A stretch of 64,000 bases of DNA, taken from assembly GCA_905212975.1 (NCBI GenBank), contig CAJMGO010000004.1, positions 1 to 64,000 of the forward strand, read 5' to 3'. Within the stretch, counting starts at the first letter, position 1, and each line of letters starts with the position of its first letter. Both the position numbers and the translations under genes were made by a program. A model generated the notes under the pieces. The model was given only the letters and a program-made list of their open reading frames with translations, was not told the DNA's origin and ran no database searches. The DNA is from CAJMGO01 sp900557305 (GTDB lineage: Bacteria; Bacillota_I; Bacilli_A; RF39; UBA660). This document shows positions 43,321-52,096 of the stretch, piece by piece.

Positions 43321-44524
43321 AATTAAATTAAAACAGTATTTTATTTCTACATTTATTGTATCAATATGTTTATTTGTTTCGTTCCTAACATTAAATATAT
43401 ATGAATACAATACTTATACTAAAAATTTTAATAATAAAATTGGTGCTATTATTAATGTAATCAAAGATAAGTATCCAGAAATAACGGATAAAGAAATTAT
43501 TACAATTTTAAATAGTGATGAATTTGAATCTAATGATTTTTTTATCAAATATGGAATTGATGTAGATAATAAATCAGTTCTTATTAAAAATGATAAAGAC
43601 TATCATATGTTTTTAGTTATAAATATGTCTTTTTTAACAATAACTATTATTATTTTAATGATTTTATATATTAGATATAATCATAAAAAAGAAAATGATA
43701 TAAAGGATATTATTAAATGTATAGAAGAAATAAACAAAAAGAACTATGAATTACAGATTGATTCGATATCAGAAGATGAATTATCAATTTTAAAAAATGA
43801 AATATATAAAACTACCATAATGTTAAAAGAATCAGCTGAAAATTCTAACAAGGATAAAATAAATCTAAAAAAATCATTAGAAGATATTTCTCATCAATTA
43901 AAAACTCCACTTACTAGTATATTAGTAATGTTAGACAATATTATTGAAGATCCTGATATGGATAAGTGTGTTAGAAATGATTTTATTAGAGATATAAAAA
44001 GAAATGTTACAAACATTAATTTTTTGGTACAAACACTTTTAAAGTTATCAAAGTTTGATGCTAATACAGTTTATTTTATAAAACAAGAAAATGATTTACA
44101 AAATATTGTTAAAGAATCCATTAAAAATGTTTCTACTTTATGTGATTTAAGAAACATTAATATTGAATTTAATACTAAAGGAAATTCTAAAATTGTATGT
44201 GATTCTAAATGGCAAATTGAAGCAATAACTAATATATTAAAAAATGCTATAGATCACTCTAAAAATGCTTCAAAAGTAACAATTAATATAGAAGATAATA
44301 ATGTATATTCAATGATTGAAATTATTGATACTGGTGATGGTATTTCTAAAAAAGATATAGCACACATCTTTGAGAGATTTTATAAAGGTGAAAATGCTAC
44401 ATCTGATAGTATAGGTATTGGACTGGCTCTAGCAAAGACTATTATTGAAGAAGATAACGGAAATGTTAGTGTTGAATCAAACAAACTAGGAACAAAATTC
44501 GTAATTAAATATTTTAAATTATAA
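43310..44524 (+). CDS. Sensor histidine kinase
   Basis: A 404-residue membrane kinase with two helices (about residues 8-28 and 100-122) framing a short extracellular loop of about 70 residues. It then has a linker, the HisKA domain with His195 (DISHQLKTPLTS), and the HATPase domain with N-box ILKNAIDHS, G1 DTGDGIS, F-box FERFYKG and G2 GIGLALAK. The small sensor loop resembles intramembrane-type sensors of antimicrobial peptide systems, though it is longer than in BceS. It overlaps the regulator gene by 11 bases. I use the ATG at 43310. Confidence 0.92.
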   Translation: MKNKIKLKQYFISTFIVSICLFVSFLTLNIYEYNTYTKNFNNKIGAIINVIKDKYPEITDKEIITILNSDEFESNDFFIKYGIDVDNKSVLIKNDKDYHMFLVINMSFLTITIIILMILYIRYNHKKENDIKDIIKCIEEINKKNYELQIDSISEDELSILKNEIYKTTIMLKESAENSNKDKINLKKSLEDISHQLKTPLTSILVMLDNIIEDPDMDKCVRNDFIRDIKRNVTNINFLVQTLLKLSKFDANTVYFIKQENDLQNIVKESIKNVSTLCDLRNINIEFNTKGNSKIVCDSKWQIEAITNILKNAIDHSKNASKVTINIEDNNVYSMIEIIDTGDGISKKDIAHIFERFYKGENATSDSIGIGLALAKTIIEEDNGNVSVESNKLGTKFVIKYFKL

Positions 44525-44621
44525 TGCTCATAGTGTAGTAATAATCCGAATAATCTAATTTAGAAAAAATGTGGTATAATTGAATAGATAGATAGTAATT
44601 TATTGAAATGGAGGATTGATT

Positions 44622-45077
44622 ATGAAAAAAATTTTAACTATTTTATTATGTGGGATTATAGTATTGGGAATGGCAGGATGTGGAAAAGCAAAAAATAAAT
44701 TTGATATTGGAAATAAGTCTAATATTAAGATTTCACAAAATGATGTTACAATGACTATTAAAGAGGGAACATTAACAAATAAAAGTGCAACTCTTGTTTT
44801 AACAAATAATAGTGATAAAAATTTCCAATATGGGGATCCTTATGAAATAGAAATTAAAAAAGATGAAGAATGGCATAAAATAAATATTGAATTATATTTC
44901 GATATGCCAGCTTTTCAACTTTCAGCAAAAGAAAGTAAAGAAATTGAACTCAATTGGGAAAATGGGTATGGTAAACTTGCAAATGGAACTTATAGAATTA
45001 TAAAAGAAATTGACTATGAATATGAAGAAGAAAAATATGAAACTTTCAATGTAGCAGTTGAATTTACTATTGAATAA
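44622..45077 (+). CDS. Lipoprotein with bacterial Ig-like (Big_14-type) domain
   Basis: A 151-residue lipoprotein. The signal peptide ends in the lipobox LGMAGC (Cys about residue 20). The mature domain has VTMTIKEGTLTNKSATLVLT, YGDPYEIEIKKDEEWHKI and GTYRIIKE, the pattern of a small Ig-like fold found in many Clostridia lipoproteins. Role unknown; its position after the exporter and two-component genes suggests an accessory sensor or binding protein. GGAGGATTGATT precedes the ATG; the TTG six bases earlier lies inside that spacer. A TATAAT at about 44575 gives it its own promoter. Confidence 0.8.
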   Translation: MKKILTILLCGIIVLGMAGCGKAKNKFDIGNKSNIKISQNDVTMTIKEGTLTNKSATLVLTNNSDKNFQYGDPYEIEIKKDEEWHKINIELYFDMPAFQLSAKESKEIELNWENGYGKLANGTYRIIKEIDYEYEEEKYETFNVAVEFTIE

Positions 45078-45111
45078 AAATTACAATTTGATAATTTGTT
45101 AGGAGGCTTAT

Positions 45112-45288
45112 ATGAAAAAATATATAAAATATTTAATAAATATAGTTGTTTTTGAAATTATATATACTTTAGTAATGTATTTGTTTTCTAAAAGTATAAA
45201 TTGGAAAATGGTTTTTGTTACAACAATAATATATGCTGTTTCTTATATAGTAACTGATTTGATATGTGATAAATTAAAAAAAGAATAA
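45112..45288 (+). CDS. Small two-helix membrane protein (58 aa)
   Basis: A 58-residue protein with two predicted membrane helices (about residues 8-26 and 33-50) and a charged end, DKLKKE. It has a strong ribosome site (TTAGGAGGC, 7 bases before ATG) and follows the lipoprotein gene by 34 bp. Its upstream spacer resembles that of the other small anchored genes in the block. Size and design resemble DUF3021-like or small immunity-type membrane proteins, but I do not assign a family. Confidence 0.7.
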   Translation: MKKYIKYLINIVVFEIIYTLVMYLFSKSINWKMVFVTTIIYAVSYIVTDLICDKLKKE

Positions 45289-45340
45289 ATTATGAATTAA
45301 AAATATGAAGATTATAAAAAAAATAAAACAAAAAGAATAT

Positions 45341-45371
45341 TAAAAGATATTATTACAGGATAATATCTTTT
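45341..45371 (+). repeat. Repeat copy C of the dacF end and terminator hairpin
   Basis: Thirty-one bases are identical to the first 31 of copies A and B: the codons for LKDIITG plus stop and the 12-base-arm hairpin around TACAGG. It lies just before the second D,D-carboxypeptidase gene and marks the right end of the accessory block. Confidence 0.85.
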
Positions 45372-45443
45372 ACTTTACACAGATAATTATTTTATTATTT
45401 AGTTTTTTGTTATTTTATACTATAATATGTATGGTGGTAAGAT

Positions 45444-46625
45444 ATGAAAAAAATAGTATTTGGTTTAATTATTTTTTTAACATTTATAAATGTTTCTGCG
45501 TTAGATATAAATTCAAAAAATGCAGTTCTTTATAATTTAAATGATGATAACGTAATATATGAAAAATCTAAGGATGAAAAGATTCAAATAGCTAGTTTAA
45601 CTAAGATAATGACATCTATTGTAGCTATTGAAAATATAGATAATATAAATGATTATGTTACTCTTAAACAATCTGATTTTAAAGGATTAGAAGGGTATGC
45701 GAAAGCTGGATTTAATGTTGGCGATAAGGTAACGTATGAAGATTTATTATATGGTATTATTTTACCAAGTGGTGCAGATGCTGTACAAGCTATTGCTAAT
45801 AATGTATCTGGTAGTATTGATGACTTTGTTGAATTAATGAATAAAAAAGCAGTTGAGTTAAATTTAAAAAATACTCATTTTGATAATCCTATAGGTATGG
45901 ATAGTGTTGAGAATTATTCTAGTGTAGATGATGTTGCTAAAACTTTAAAATATGCATTAAAAAATAAAGATTTTAAAAAAATATTTACTACAAAAAAGTA
46001 TACAACAACAAATGGTCTTGTTTTATCTAGTACACTAAGTGCCAAAGCAAAAGTTTTAAATAAAGATGCAAGTTACATATTAGGTTCTAAAACAGGAACA
46101 ACTAATAAAGCTGGTCTTTGTTTAGCTAGTATAGCTTCCTTAAGTAATATTGATTATTTACTTGTAACTTGTGGAGCAAAAAATGGATCTTACCCATATA
46201 ATTTAGAAGATGCATTAGATACTTATAATTATTATGATGAGAACTATGAATATAAAACTTTAATAAGTAAAAATCAATTACTAAAAACTTTAAAAGTTAA
46301 AAAAAGTACAATTAAGAAATTAGATATATATTCTAATAAAAATATAAAAGTATATGTAAAAAAGAATATTGATTTAAATAACTTAGAATATAAATATGAT
46401 GGATTAGATGTTATAGATTATAAATCAAAAGTAGGGGATAAACTTGGCGTTATAACTGTTATGTATGAAGGAGAAGAATTATATACTTACGATGTTGTTT
46501 TAAATACTGAAATAAAGAAATTTCCTTATTATTTAATTTATATTTCTATATTTGTATTTTTTATGTTAATAATTTATATAAAGAATAAAAAGAAAAAAAG
46601 AAGAATAAAAAGAAGAAAAAGATAG
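45444..46625 (+). CDS. D-alanyl-D-alanine carboxypeptidase, second paralogue
   Basis: A 393-residue peptidase S11 protein with signal peptide (about residues 1-18), SLTK (SxxK), PSGAD in place of the usual SxN, and GSKTGTT. A PBP5-C-like domain and a C-terminal membrane helix with a basic tail (KNKKKKRRIKRRKR) anchor it. It should trim D-Ala from stem peptides like the gene at 32826, from which it differs by the Ala in the second motif, a variant also seen in active relatives. GGTGGTAAGAT precedes the ATG. It converges on ldh with a 3-bp gap and a shared terminator. Confidence 0.88.
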   Translation: MKKIVFGLIIFLTFINVSALDINSKNAVLYNLNDDNVIYEKSKDEKIQIASLTKIMTSIVAIENIDNINDYVTLKQSDFKGLEGYAKAGFNVGDKVTYEDLLYGIILPSGADAVQAIANNVSGSIDDFVELMNKKAVELNLKNTHFDNPIGMDSVENYSSVDDVAKTLKYALKNKDFKKIFTTKKYTTTNGLVLSSTLSAKAKVLNKDASYILGSKTGTTNKAGLCLASIASLSNIDYLLVTCGAKNGSYPYNLEDALDTYNYYDENYEYKTLISKNQLLKTLKVKKSTIKKLDIYSNKNIKVYVKKNIDLNNLEYKYDGLDVIDYKSKVGDKLGVITVMYEGEELYTYDVVLNTEIKKFPYYLIYISIFVFFMLIIYIKNKKKKRRIKRRKR

Positions 46626-46646
46626 AATTTAATTTTCTATCTTTTT
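46616..46646. terminator. Bidirectional terminator between dac and ldh
   Basis: AAAAAGATAGAA and TTCTATCTTTTT pair around a 7-base loop and overlap the ends of both convergent genes. Confidence 0.85.
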
Positions 46647-47540
46647 AATTGCATCTTTAATTATATCAACTGAGTTTTGTAATTTATTTGTTTCTTCTTC
46701 ATTTAATTTAACATATATTCTTTTTTGTATACCTGATTTATTTATTATAGAAGGTATTCCCATATATATATCATTTACTTCATCATATGCTGAAACAGCA
46801 AGTACTGTATTTTCATCACCTAATATAGCATTTGTTATTCTAGCTAAACACATACCAATTCCATAGAATGTAGCACCTTTTTTATTAATTATTTCATATG
46901 CAGCATTTCTAACATCTTTTTCTATTTCAGATAGTTCTTGATTATTTAAAAAATCAGTTATATTTTGAAGACCTATATTAACATTACTCCATGGAACAAA
47001 TTCTGAATCACCATGTTCTCCAATAACATACCCATGTACGTTTTTAGGATTAATATTTAGTTTTTCTCCAACTAAATAACGAAGTCTTGCTGTATCAAGA
47101 CATGTACCAGAACCAATTACTCTATTGTGAGGTAATTTTGAATATTTAAATGTTAAATATGTCATAACATCAAGTGGGTTAGTAGCAATTAAAAATATAC
47201 CATCAAATCCAGAAGACATTACATTATCTATAATAGATTTAAATATTTTACTATTTTTATATATTAAATCCATTCTTGTTTCACCAGGTTCTTGATTTGC
47301 ACCAGCAGCAATTACAATTAATGTAGCATCTTTACAATCAGAATAATCTCCAGCTTTTATATCTATTTTAGAAGGACCTACTGCAAGACAATGATTTAAG
47401 TCCATTGCTTCTCCTTCTATTCTTGTTTTATTTAAATCAATTAAAACAAGTTCATTAACATATGTTCTTTGATTCAAAAGGGCATATGCATAACTCATTC
47501 CAACATTTCCACAACCTATTATTACAACTTTATTTTTCAT
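46629..47540 (-). CDS. ldh: L-lactate dehydrogenase
   Basis: A 303-residue NAD-dependent enzyme reducing pyruvate to lactate. It has the Rossmann GCGNVG at residues 9-14, substrate-loop Gln and Arg (GANQEPGETRMD, Gln marking lactate rather than malate specificity), ATNPLDVMTY, and catalytic His in GEHGDS. The fructose-1,6-bisphosphate site cannot be judged. Length is slightly short but normal. It is preceded by a 33-residue membrane protein gene whose stop overlaps its AAAAGGAGG ribosome site. It indicates fermentative metabolism. Confidence 0.94.
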   Translation of the reverse strand: MKNKVVIIGCGNVGMSYAYALLNQRTYVNELVLIDLNKTRIEGEAMDLNHCLAVGPSKIDIKAGDYSDCKDATLIVIAAGANQEPGETRMDLIYKNSKIFKSIIDNVMSSGFDGIFLIATNPLDVMTYLTFKYSKLPHNRVIGSGTCLDTARLRYLVGEKLNINPKNVHGYVIGEHGDSEFVPWSNVNIGLQNITDFLNNQELSEIEKDVRNAAYEIINKKGATFYGIGMCLARITNAILGDENTVLAVSAYDEVNDIYMGIPSIINKSGIQKRIYVKLNEEETNKLQNSVDIIKDAIKKIEN

Positions 47541-47555
47541 AAAATAAACCTCCTT

Positions 47556-47657
47556 TTAAGCATAATAGTAAATTAAAATACAACAAACTACTGCTATTAC
47601 AACTAATGTGATAACTTTAAATGTAGTTTTTGCAATATTCTTTTTATATTGTTTCAT
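47556..47657 (-). CDS. Small single-helix membrane protein (33 aa)
   Basis: A 33-residue frame, MKQYKKNIAKTTFK followed by one hydrophobic helix (VITLVVIAVVCCILIYYYA). GGTGATAAA lies right before the ATG, the genome's usual ribosome site. Its stop overlaps the ldh ribosome site, so both are probably in one transcript. It could modulate a membrane complex; function unknown. Confidence 0.5.
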   Translation of the reverse strand: MKQYKKNIAKTTFKVITLVVIAVVCCILIYYYA

Positions 47658-47717
47658 TTTATCACCAAATTTATTATACCACATAAAGAAAAAAATTTAC
47701 CCCCCTAAGGTAAATCT

Positions 47718-48266
47718 TTATATTAATCTTATTTCATCATCTGTAAAGAATGGTTTATTTTTATCTATTCTATCATAAAATAGAATTCCATTTAAATGAT
47801 CTATTTCATGTTGAAAGGCTATAGATAAATCCTCTCTTGCTCGAATTGTTATTTTATTTCCATCAGTATCTAATCCTTCTACAGTAACACGTGCATATCT
47901 TGGTACATGGCCATCAACTTCTCTGTTAACACTAAGACATCCTTCTCCTGCTTCTGCAGCTATAATTTCTGTTGAATTACTAACTATTTTTGGATTTACT
48001 ACAACATAGTTTTCAAATTTTCCTTCTTCATATTCATAGACAATTACTATAATACGTTTTAAAATTCCAATTTGAGGGAAGGCTAAACCCATACCAGGGC
48101 GTAAATCATATTTTTTAGATAAATTTTCTATTTGACTATATTTTAAATTAAGTATTATTTGATTTATTGTTTCCTTTTCTTCTTTAGTAAGTGGTTCAGT
48201 TACTTCTTTAGAAATTTCTCTTAATATTTTATTTTTCTCATCTAATATTTTTAATTTTTTAAACAT
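47718..48266 (-). CDS. def: Peptide deformylase
   Basis: A 182-residue metallo-deformylase that removes formyl groups from new proteins. All three motifs are present: GMGLAFPQIG, EGCLSV (Cys metal ligand) and QHEIDHLNG (two His ligands and catalytic Glu). The length and insertions fit the type 2 enzymes of Gram-positives. I use the ATG at 48266 because GGTGATGTAT precedes it; the alternatives upstream lie within that ribosome site. It is a single gene on the minus strand. Confidence 0.93.
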   Translation of the reverse strand: MFKKLKILDEKNKILREISKEVTEPLTKEEKETINQIILNLKYSQIENLSKKYDLRPGMGLAFPQIGILKRIIVIVYEYEEGKFENYVVVNPKIVSNSTEIIAAEAGEGCLSVNREVDGHVPRYARVTVEGLDTDGNKITIRAREDLSIAFQHEIDHLNGILFYDRIDKNKPFFTDDEIRLI

Positions 48267-48315
48267 ATACATCACCAGTGAATATATTTTAGCACAAATT
48301 TAATTTAAAAACAAT

Positions 48316-48343
48316 AAAAACCCTATAAAAATAGGGCTTTTAA
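48316..48343 (-). terminator. Terminator of the YjcZ-like gene
   Basis: CCCTAT and ATAGGG pair around a 4-base A/T loop. On the minus strand AAAAGCCC leads in and GGGTTTTTATT follows, a short but convincing terminator. Confidence 0.7.
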
Positions 48344-48499
48344 TTAGTTGTTACGATTCCATGTTCCAGCACCAATTATGATTACAAGTAAAATAAATAG
48401 AACAAGGATTATAGCTGCTCCATATCCAGTACCGTATCCGTAATTTCCTTGATTACAGCAAGCATTTCCGTATCCTTGATATCCTCCGTAGTAGTACAA
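48344..48499 (-). CDS. YjcZ-like small Gly/Tyr-rich membrane protein (51 aa)
   Basis: A 51-residue protein translated from a TTG: MYYYGGYQGYGNACCNQ, more Gly/Tyr, then one hydrophobic helix (AAIILVLFILLVIIIGAGTW) and a short end. Tyr/Gly-rich front plus a single LVLFILLVI helix is the pattern of the YjcZ family, described in Bacillus as sporulation-associated. GGAGGGG is well placed before the TTG and a terminator follows. It is another hint of sporulation ancestry. Confidence 0.75.
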   Translation of the reverse strand: MYYYGGYQGYGNACCNQGNYGYGTGYGAAIILVLFILLVIIIGAGTWNRNN

Positions 48500-48641
48500 A
48501 AAAATCCCCTCCTTTTTCTAATATAGTCTACTCAAAAGATGTAAAATAGGTGATTGAATATGCCTAAATTATTTTAAAGAAATGTACTTTATCTTGAGAG
48601 TTATTTAATAGTGTGTTATTATATAAAATAGGAGTGAAAGT

Positions 48642-49796
48642 ATGAAAAAACTTAAAAATACACTTAAAGATATGGATAAAGTATTACTTATATGTACTGT
48701 TATATTATTTGTTTTTGGGCTTTTAAATATAGTAACAGCTTCTAGTCAAGTAGCAGTATTAAAGTATAATACGTCACTTTATAATTATTTTTTTAAACAA
48801 GCTGCAATACTTATTGGTAGTGTTATTATAAGTATATATATAATTATGAAACCAACTAGAAATTATAGAGTATTTGGACTTGTTTTATTTATTGTAGTTG
48901 GCATTTTGAATGTAGCAGTTTTATTCATAGGACAAAATTGGAGTGGTAATCAGAACTGGATTGATTTTGGCTTTTTCAATTTACAACCAAGTGAACTTGC
49001 TAAACCAACAATGATAATTTTTTTAAGTGTTTTATTTGAAGCTTTTTATTTTAGATTAAGAAATCCAAATAAAGATCATAATAGTATGTTAGCTATTATA
49101 TTATTTGCAGGATTATTTTTCCCATTAATGGTTTTTTTACAAAAAGATATGGGTACAATGATAATTTTATGTGTTATATTCTTTGTTATGTTTTTTGCAA
49201 GTCCAATATTAAAAAGTGATAAATTAAAAGTTCTGTTTCTTGTTTTGATATTAGGTGTAGTTGGTATATTTATAATTTTTGTTAATGCGGGTAAATTATT
49301 TTCAGAAAAACAACTTAATAGATTTAATTTTTTTGATCCATGTTCTAGATATGAAAGTGGTGGATATCAAATATGTAATGGATTTATAGCTATTAATTCT
49401 GGAGGATTATTTGGAGTAGGAATAGGTAATAGTACACAAAAATCTTATATTCCAGAAGCTCATACAGATTCAGTATTTGCTATAATAGCAGAAGAATATG
49501 GGTTTATTTTTTCAAGTGTAATATTAATTTTGTATATTATTGTTTTATATAGAATACTTAAAATATCTAGTACATCTAAGACAATAAGAGGAAGATATAT
49601 AGCATTTGGTATGTCTATATATATTTTCTGCCATATATTCATTAACTTAGGAGGATTATTTGGTATTATTCCTTTAACAGGTGTACCACTTCCATTTTTA
49701 TCTTATGGAGGTTCATTTACTCTTTCTCTTTTCTGTTCTTTAGCAGTTATTCAGAGAATACATATAGAAAATAAAAATCAAAAAATAAAGGTTTAG
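48642..49796 (+). CDS. SEDS-family peptidoglycan glycosyltransferase, second paralogue (RodA/FtsW)
   Basis: A 384-residue protein with ten membrane helices. Motifs are SGNQNWIDFG, LQPSELAKPTMI, YESGGYQICNGFIAINSGG and PEAHTDSVFAIIAEEYGF. Because the dcw-linked paralogue at 19241 is the likely division enzyme, this one may be RodA for lateral growth, but RodA and FtsW cannot be separated reliably here. An unusual Cys pair lies in the large extracellular loop (FDPCSRYESGGYQIC), which could form a disulphide. GGAGTGAAAGT precedes the ATG. Confidence 0.85.
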   Translation: MKKLKNTLKDMDKVLLICTVILFVFGLLNIVTASSQVAVLKYNTSLYNYFFKQAAILIGSVIISIYIIMKPTRNYRVFGLVLFIVVGILNVAVLFIGQNWSGNQNWIDFGFFNLQPSELAKPTMIIFLSVLFEAFYFRLRNPNKDHNSMLAIILFAGLFFPLMVFLQKDMGTMIILCVIFFVMFFASPILKSDKLKVLFLVLILGVVGIFIIFVNAGKLFSEKQLNRFNFFDPCSRYESGGYQICNGFIAINSGGLFGVGIGNSTQKSYIPEAHTDSVFAIIAEEYGFIFSSVILILYIIVLYRILKISSTSKTIRGRYIAFGMSIYIFCHIFINLGGLFGIIPLTGVPLPFLSYGGSFTLSLFCSLAVIQRIHIENKNQKIKV

Positions 49797-49825
49797 AACA
49801 AGTTTTTTATAAAACTTGTTTTTAA
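49797..49825 (+). terminator. Terminator after the second SEDS gene
   Basis: AACAAGTTTT and AAAACTTGTT pair around a 4-base loop, followed by a short T-run. Confidence 0.8.
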
Positions 49826-49870
49826 TTCTTATTTTTTATGTTAAAATATGTTTAGTTAGTGGGTGAGTTT

Positions 49871-51148
49871 ATGGAAAGAGTTATACCATCAGATAAATTT
49901 ATTGTTATAAATAAATCAATTTTAAATGATAGTGATAGAAAAATTCTTTTCATGCTATATCAGCCTATAATAGGTCAATCATCAATTAGTCTATATTTTT
50001 CCCTTTGGGCATATTTAGATCAAAATGATATAACTTCATCTGATTGGACACATCTACATCTTATAAATAATACTCAAATGGATCTAGATGAAATTATAAA
50101 TTCTAGAGAAAAGTTAGAAGGTATAGGACTTTTAAAAACATATGTTAAAAGAGGTATTACAAATGAATATGTATATGAATTGTATTCTCCTTTATCTGTT
50201 TATGAATTTTTGAATAATCCTGTTTTAAATATAAGTTTATATAATAGTGTCGGTGAAACTGAGTTTGAAAGAATAGTTTCTTATTTTAAAATTCCAACTA
50301 TAAATTTAGATGAATATGAAGATATAACTTCATCATTTAATGATATATTTATGAGTATTGATTTTGATAGTTATAGACCTATATTAGGTGATTTAAGAGA
50401 AAATAAAAAGAACAAACTAAAAATATTATCTTCATTTAATTTAGAAAATACAATAAGTCTTATACCCGAAGAACTACTAGATACAAAATATGTTACAAAT
50501 GAAATAAAAGATTTTTTATATAAATTGTCATTTATTTATAATTATAATGATTCAGAAATGCTAGAATTGATTAAAAATTCAATTATAGATAAAAAAATAA
50601 GTAAAGAACTTTTAAAAGAAAATGCAAGAAAATATTATAAGTTTGAAAATCCTGATAAAGTGGTTGGAATTGTATATAAAAAGCAACCCGAACGTTTAAG
50701 AAAAGAATATGGGAACAGTAAAAAAGATAAAATAATATATCAATTTGAAACAATGAGCCCATATGAATTTATATGTAATAAGCATGGTGGTGATAAACCG
50801 ACTAAGCATGAAATAAATATATTAGAATATCTTCTTGATGATATGAATTTAAATCCTGGAGTTGTAAATGTTATTATTGATTATGTACTTAAAATAAGCA
50901 ATAATAAATTAAATAAAAATTTTGTTGATGCTGTAGCGACACAGTTTTCAAGAAGTAAAATAGAAACGGTAGAAGATGCTATGGCTTTAGCAAACCAAGA
51001 ATATAAAAATAGAAATAAAACTAAAACAACAAAGAAAGTTAAAGTTTTAGAGAGTGTTCCAGAATGGGCAAAGCAAGAAAATGACATGAAGCAAGGTAGT
51101 GCTGAAGATATTAAAAAGATGGAAGAAATGCTAAGCAAATTTGAGTAG
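49871..51148 (+). CDS. dnaB: Replication initiation and membrane attachment protein DnaB
   Basis: A 425-residue protein of the Firmicutes DnaB/DnaD superfamily (not the helicase). The N-terminal winged-helix region has MLYQPIIGQSSISLYFSLW. A central part and a C-terminal DnaB_2/DDBH2 domain (about 310-390) follow, with INILEYLLDDMNLNPGVVNVI. It loads the replicative helicase with DnaI at oriC and restart sites. Its gene is 12 bp before dnaI, as in Bacillus. I set the start at ATG 49871; GGGTGAGTTT precedes it. The acidic end (KKMEEMLSKFE) is intact. Confidence 0.88.
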   Translation: MERVIPSDKFIVINKSILNDSDRKILFMLYQPIIGQSSISLYFSLWAYLDQNDITSSDWTHLHLINNTQMDLDEIINSREKLEGIGLLKTYVKRGITNEYVYELYSPLSVYEFLNNPVLNISLYNSVGETEFERIVSYFKIPTINLDEYEDITSSFNDIFMSIDFDSYRPILGDLRENKKNKLKILSSFNLENTISLIPEELLDTKYVTNEIKDFLYKLSFIYNYNDSEMLELIKNSIIDKKISKELLKENARKYYKFENPDKVVGIVYKKQPERLRKEYGNSKKDKIIYQFETMSPYEFICNKHGGDKPTKHEINILEYLLDDMNLNPGVVNVIIDYVLKISNNKLNKNFVDAVATQFSRSKIETVEDAMALANQEYKNRNKTKTTKKVKVLESVPEWAKQENDMKQGSAEDIKKMEEMLSKFE

Positions 51149-51160
51149 GTGAATTGAAAT

Positions 51161-52084
51161 ATGAAAAATGTAATTGATTCAATTGATAAATATAATAAAA
51201 AAAAGAATCTTGAAACAGAATTATATAAAGCTTTTAATGAATCATATAGTAACGATAAATTTAAACGCCTTGTAGATAAATTGAAATTAAATATAGAAGT
51301 ATTATCTAAATATACAAGTGAGTTGGAAGAATCATCTATTGAATATGATCATTGTTTAAATTGCAAGGGATTAATTGAATGTAAAAATAAAATATGTGGA
51401 TATGCTTATTTACCAAATAAAAAAGATAAATCACTTTCTTTTGGATATAAGGCTTGTAAATTTAAGAATAAATATGAAAAGGAAAACTCATATAAAGATA
51501 ATGTTTATGTATATAATGAACCGAAGGAAATAGCAAACGCTAGAATAAAGGATATATACAAAAAAGATGCGTCTAGATATCCTGTTATAACTTATCTTAT
51601 GGATTTTCTAGAAAAGTATTTAAATGGTGAAAAGGTAAAAGGAATATATTTAAGTGGAAGCTTTGGAAGTGGAAAAACATATTTAGTTTCTGCTGTGTTT
51701 AATGAACTTGCTAAAAATAATATAAAAAGTTCTATTGTATATTGGCCTGAATATATATCTTATTTAAAAACTTTATTTGGAAAAGAAGAATATATAACTG
51801 TACTAAATAAAGTAAAAAAGATACCTATTTTACTTATTGATGATATAGGTGCTGAAGCAAATACTTCATGGGAAAGAGATGAGGTATTGGGACCAATACT
51901 TCAATATAGAATGCAAGATGAATTGCCAACATTTTTTACATCTAATTTAGATATAAATATGTTAGAACAACATCTTTCTAATAGTAAAGATGGAATAGAA
52001 GAAATAAAAGCTAAAAGAATAATTGAGAGGGTAAGACAGTTAACTAGTGAATTTAATTTAGTTACAAAAAATTATAGGAAGTAA
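51161..52084 (+). CDS. dnaI: Primosomal protein DnaI, helicase loader ATPase
   Basis: A 307-residue AAA+ ATPase. The N-terminal helicase-interaction domain has four Cys (DHCLNCKGLIECKNKICGY) suited to bind zinc. The AAA+ domain has Walker A SGSFGSGKT (about residue 166), Walker B ILLIDDIGAE and the sensor FFTSNLD. It opens and loads the DnaC-type helicase ring onto DNA. It is coupled to dnaB, and followed 12 bp later by the 881-residue gene. Confidence 0.93.
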   Translation: MKNVIDSIDKYNKKKNLETELYKAFNESYSNDKFKRLVDKLKLNIEVLSKYTSELEESSIEYDHCLNCKGLIECKNKICGYAYLPNKKDKSLSFGYKACKFKNKYEKENSYKDNVYVYNEPKEIANARIKDIYKKDASRYPVITYLMDFLEKYLNGEKVKGIYLSGSFGSGKTYLVSAVFNELAKNNIKSSIVYWPEYISYLKTLFGKEEYITVLNKVKKIPILLIDDIGAEANTSWERDEVLGPILQYRMQDELPTFFTSNLDINMLEQHLSNSKDGIEEIKAKRIIERVRQLTSEFNLVTKNYRK

Positions 52085-52096
52085 GGTTGGGCTTTT

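Noticed and set aside
48550..48580. Five-codon leader peptide MPKLF after AGGTGATTGA
   Set aside because: Too short to support, with no attenuator hairpin behind it.
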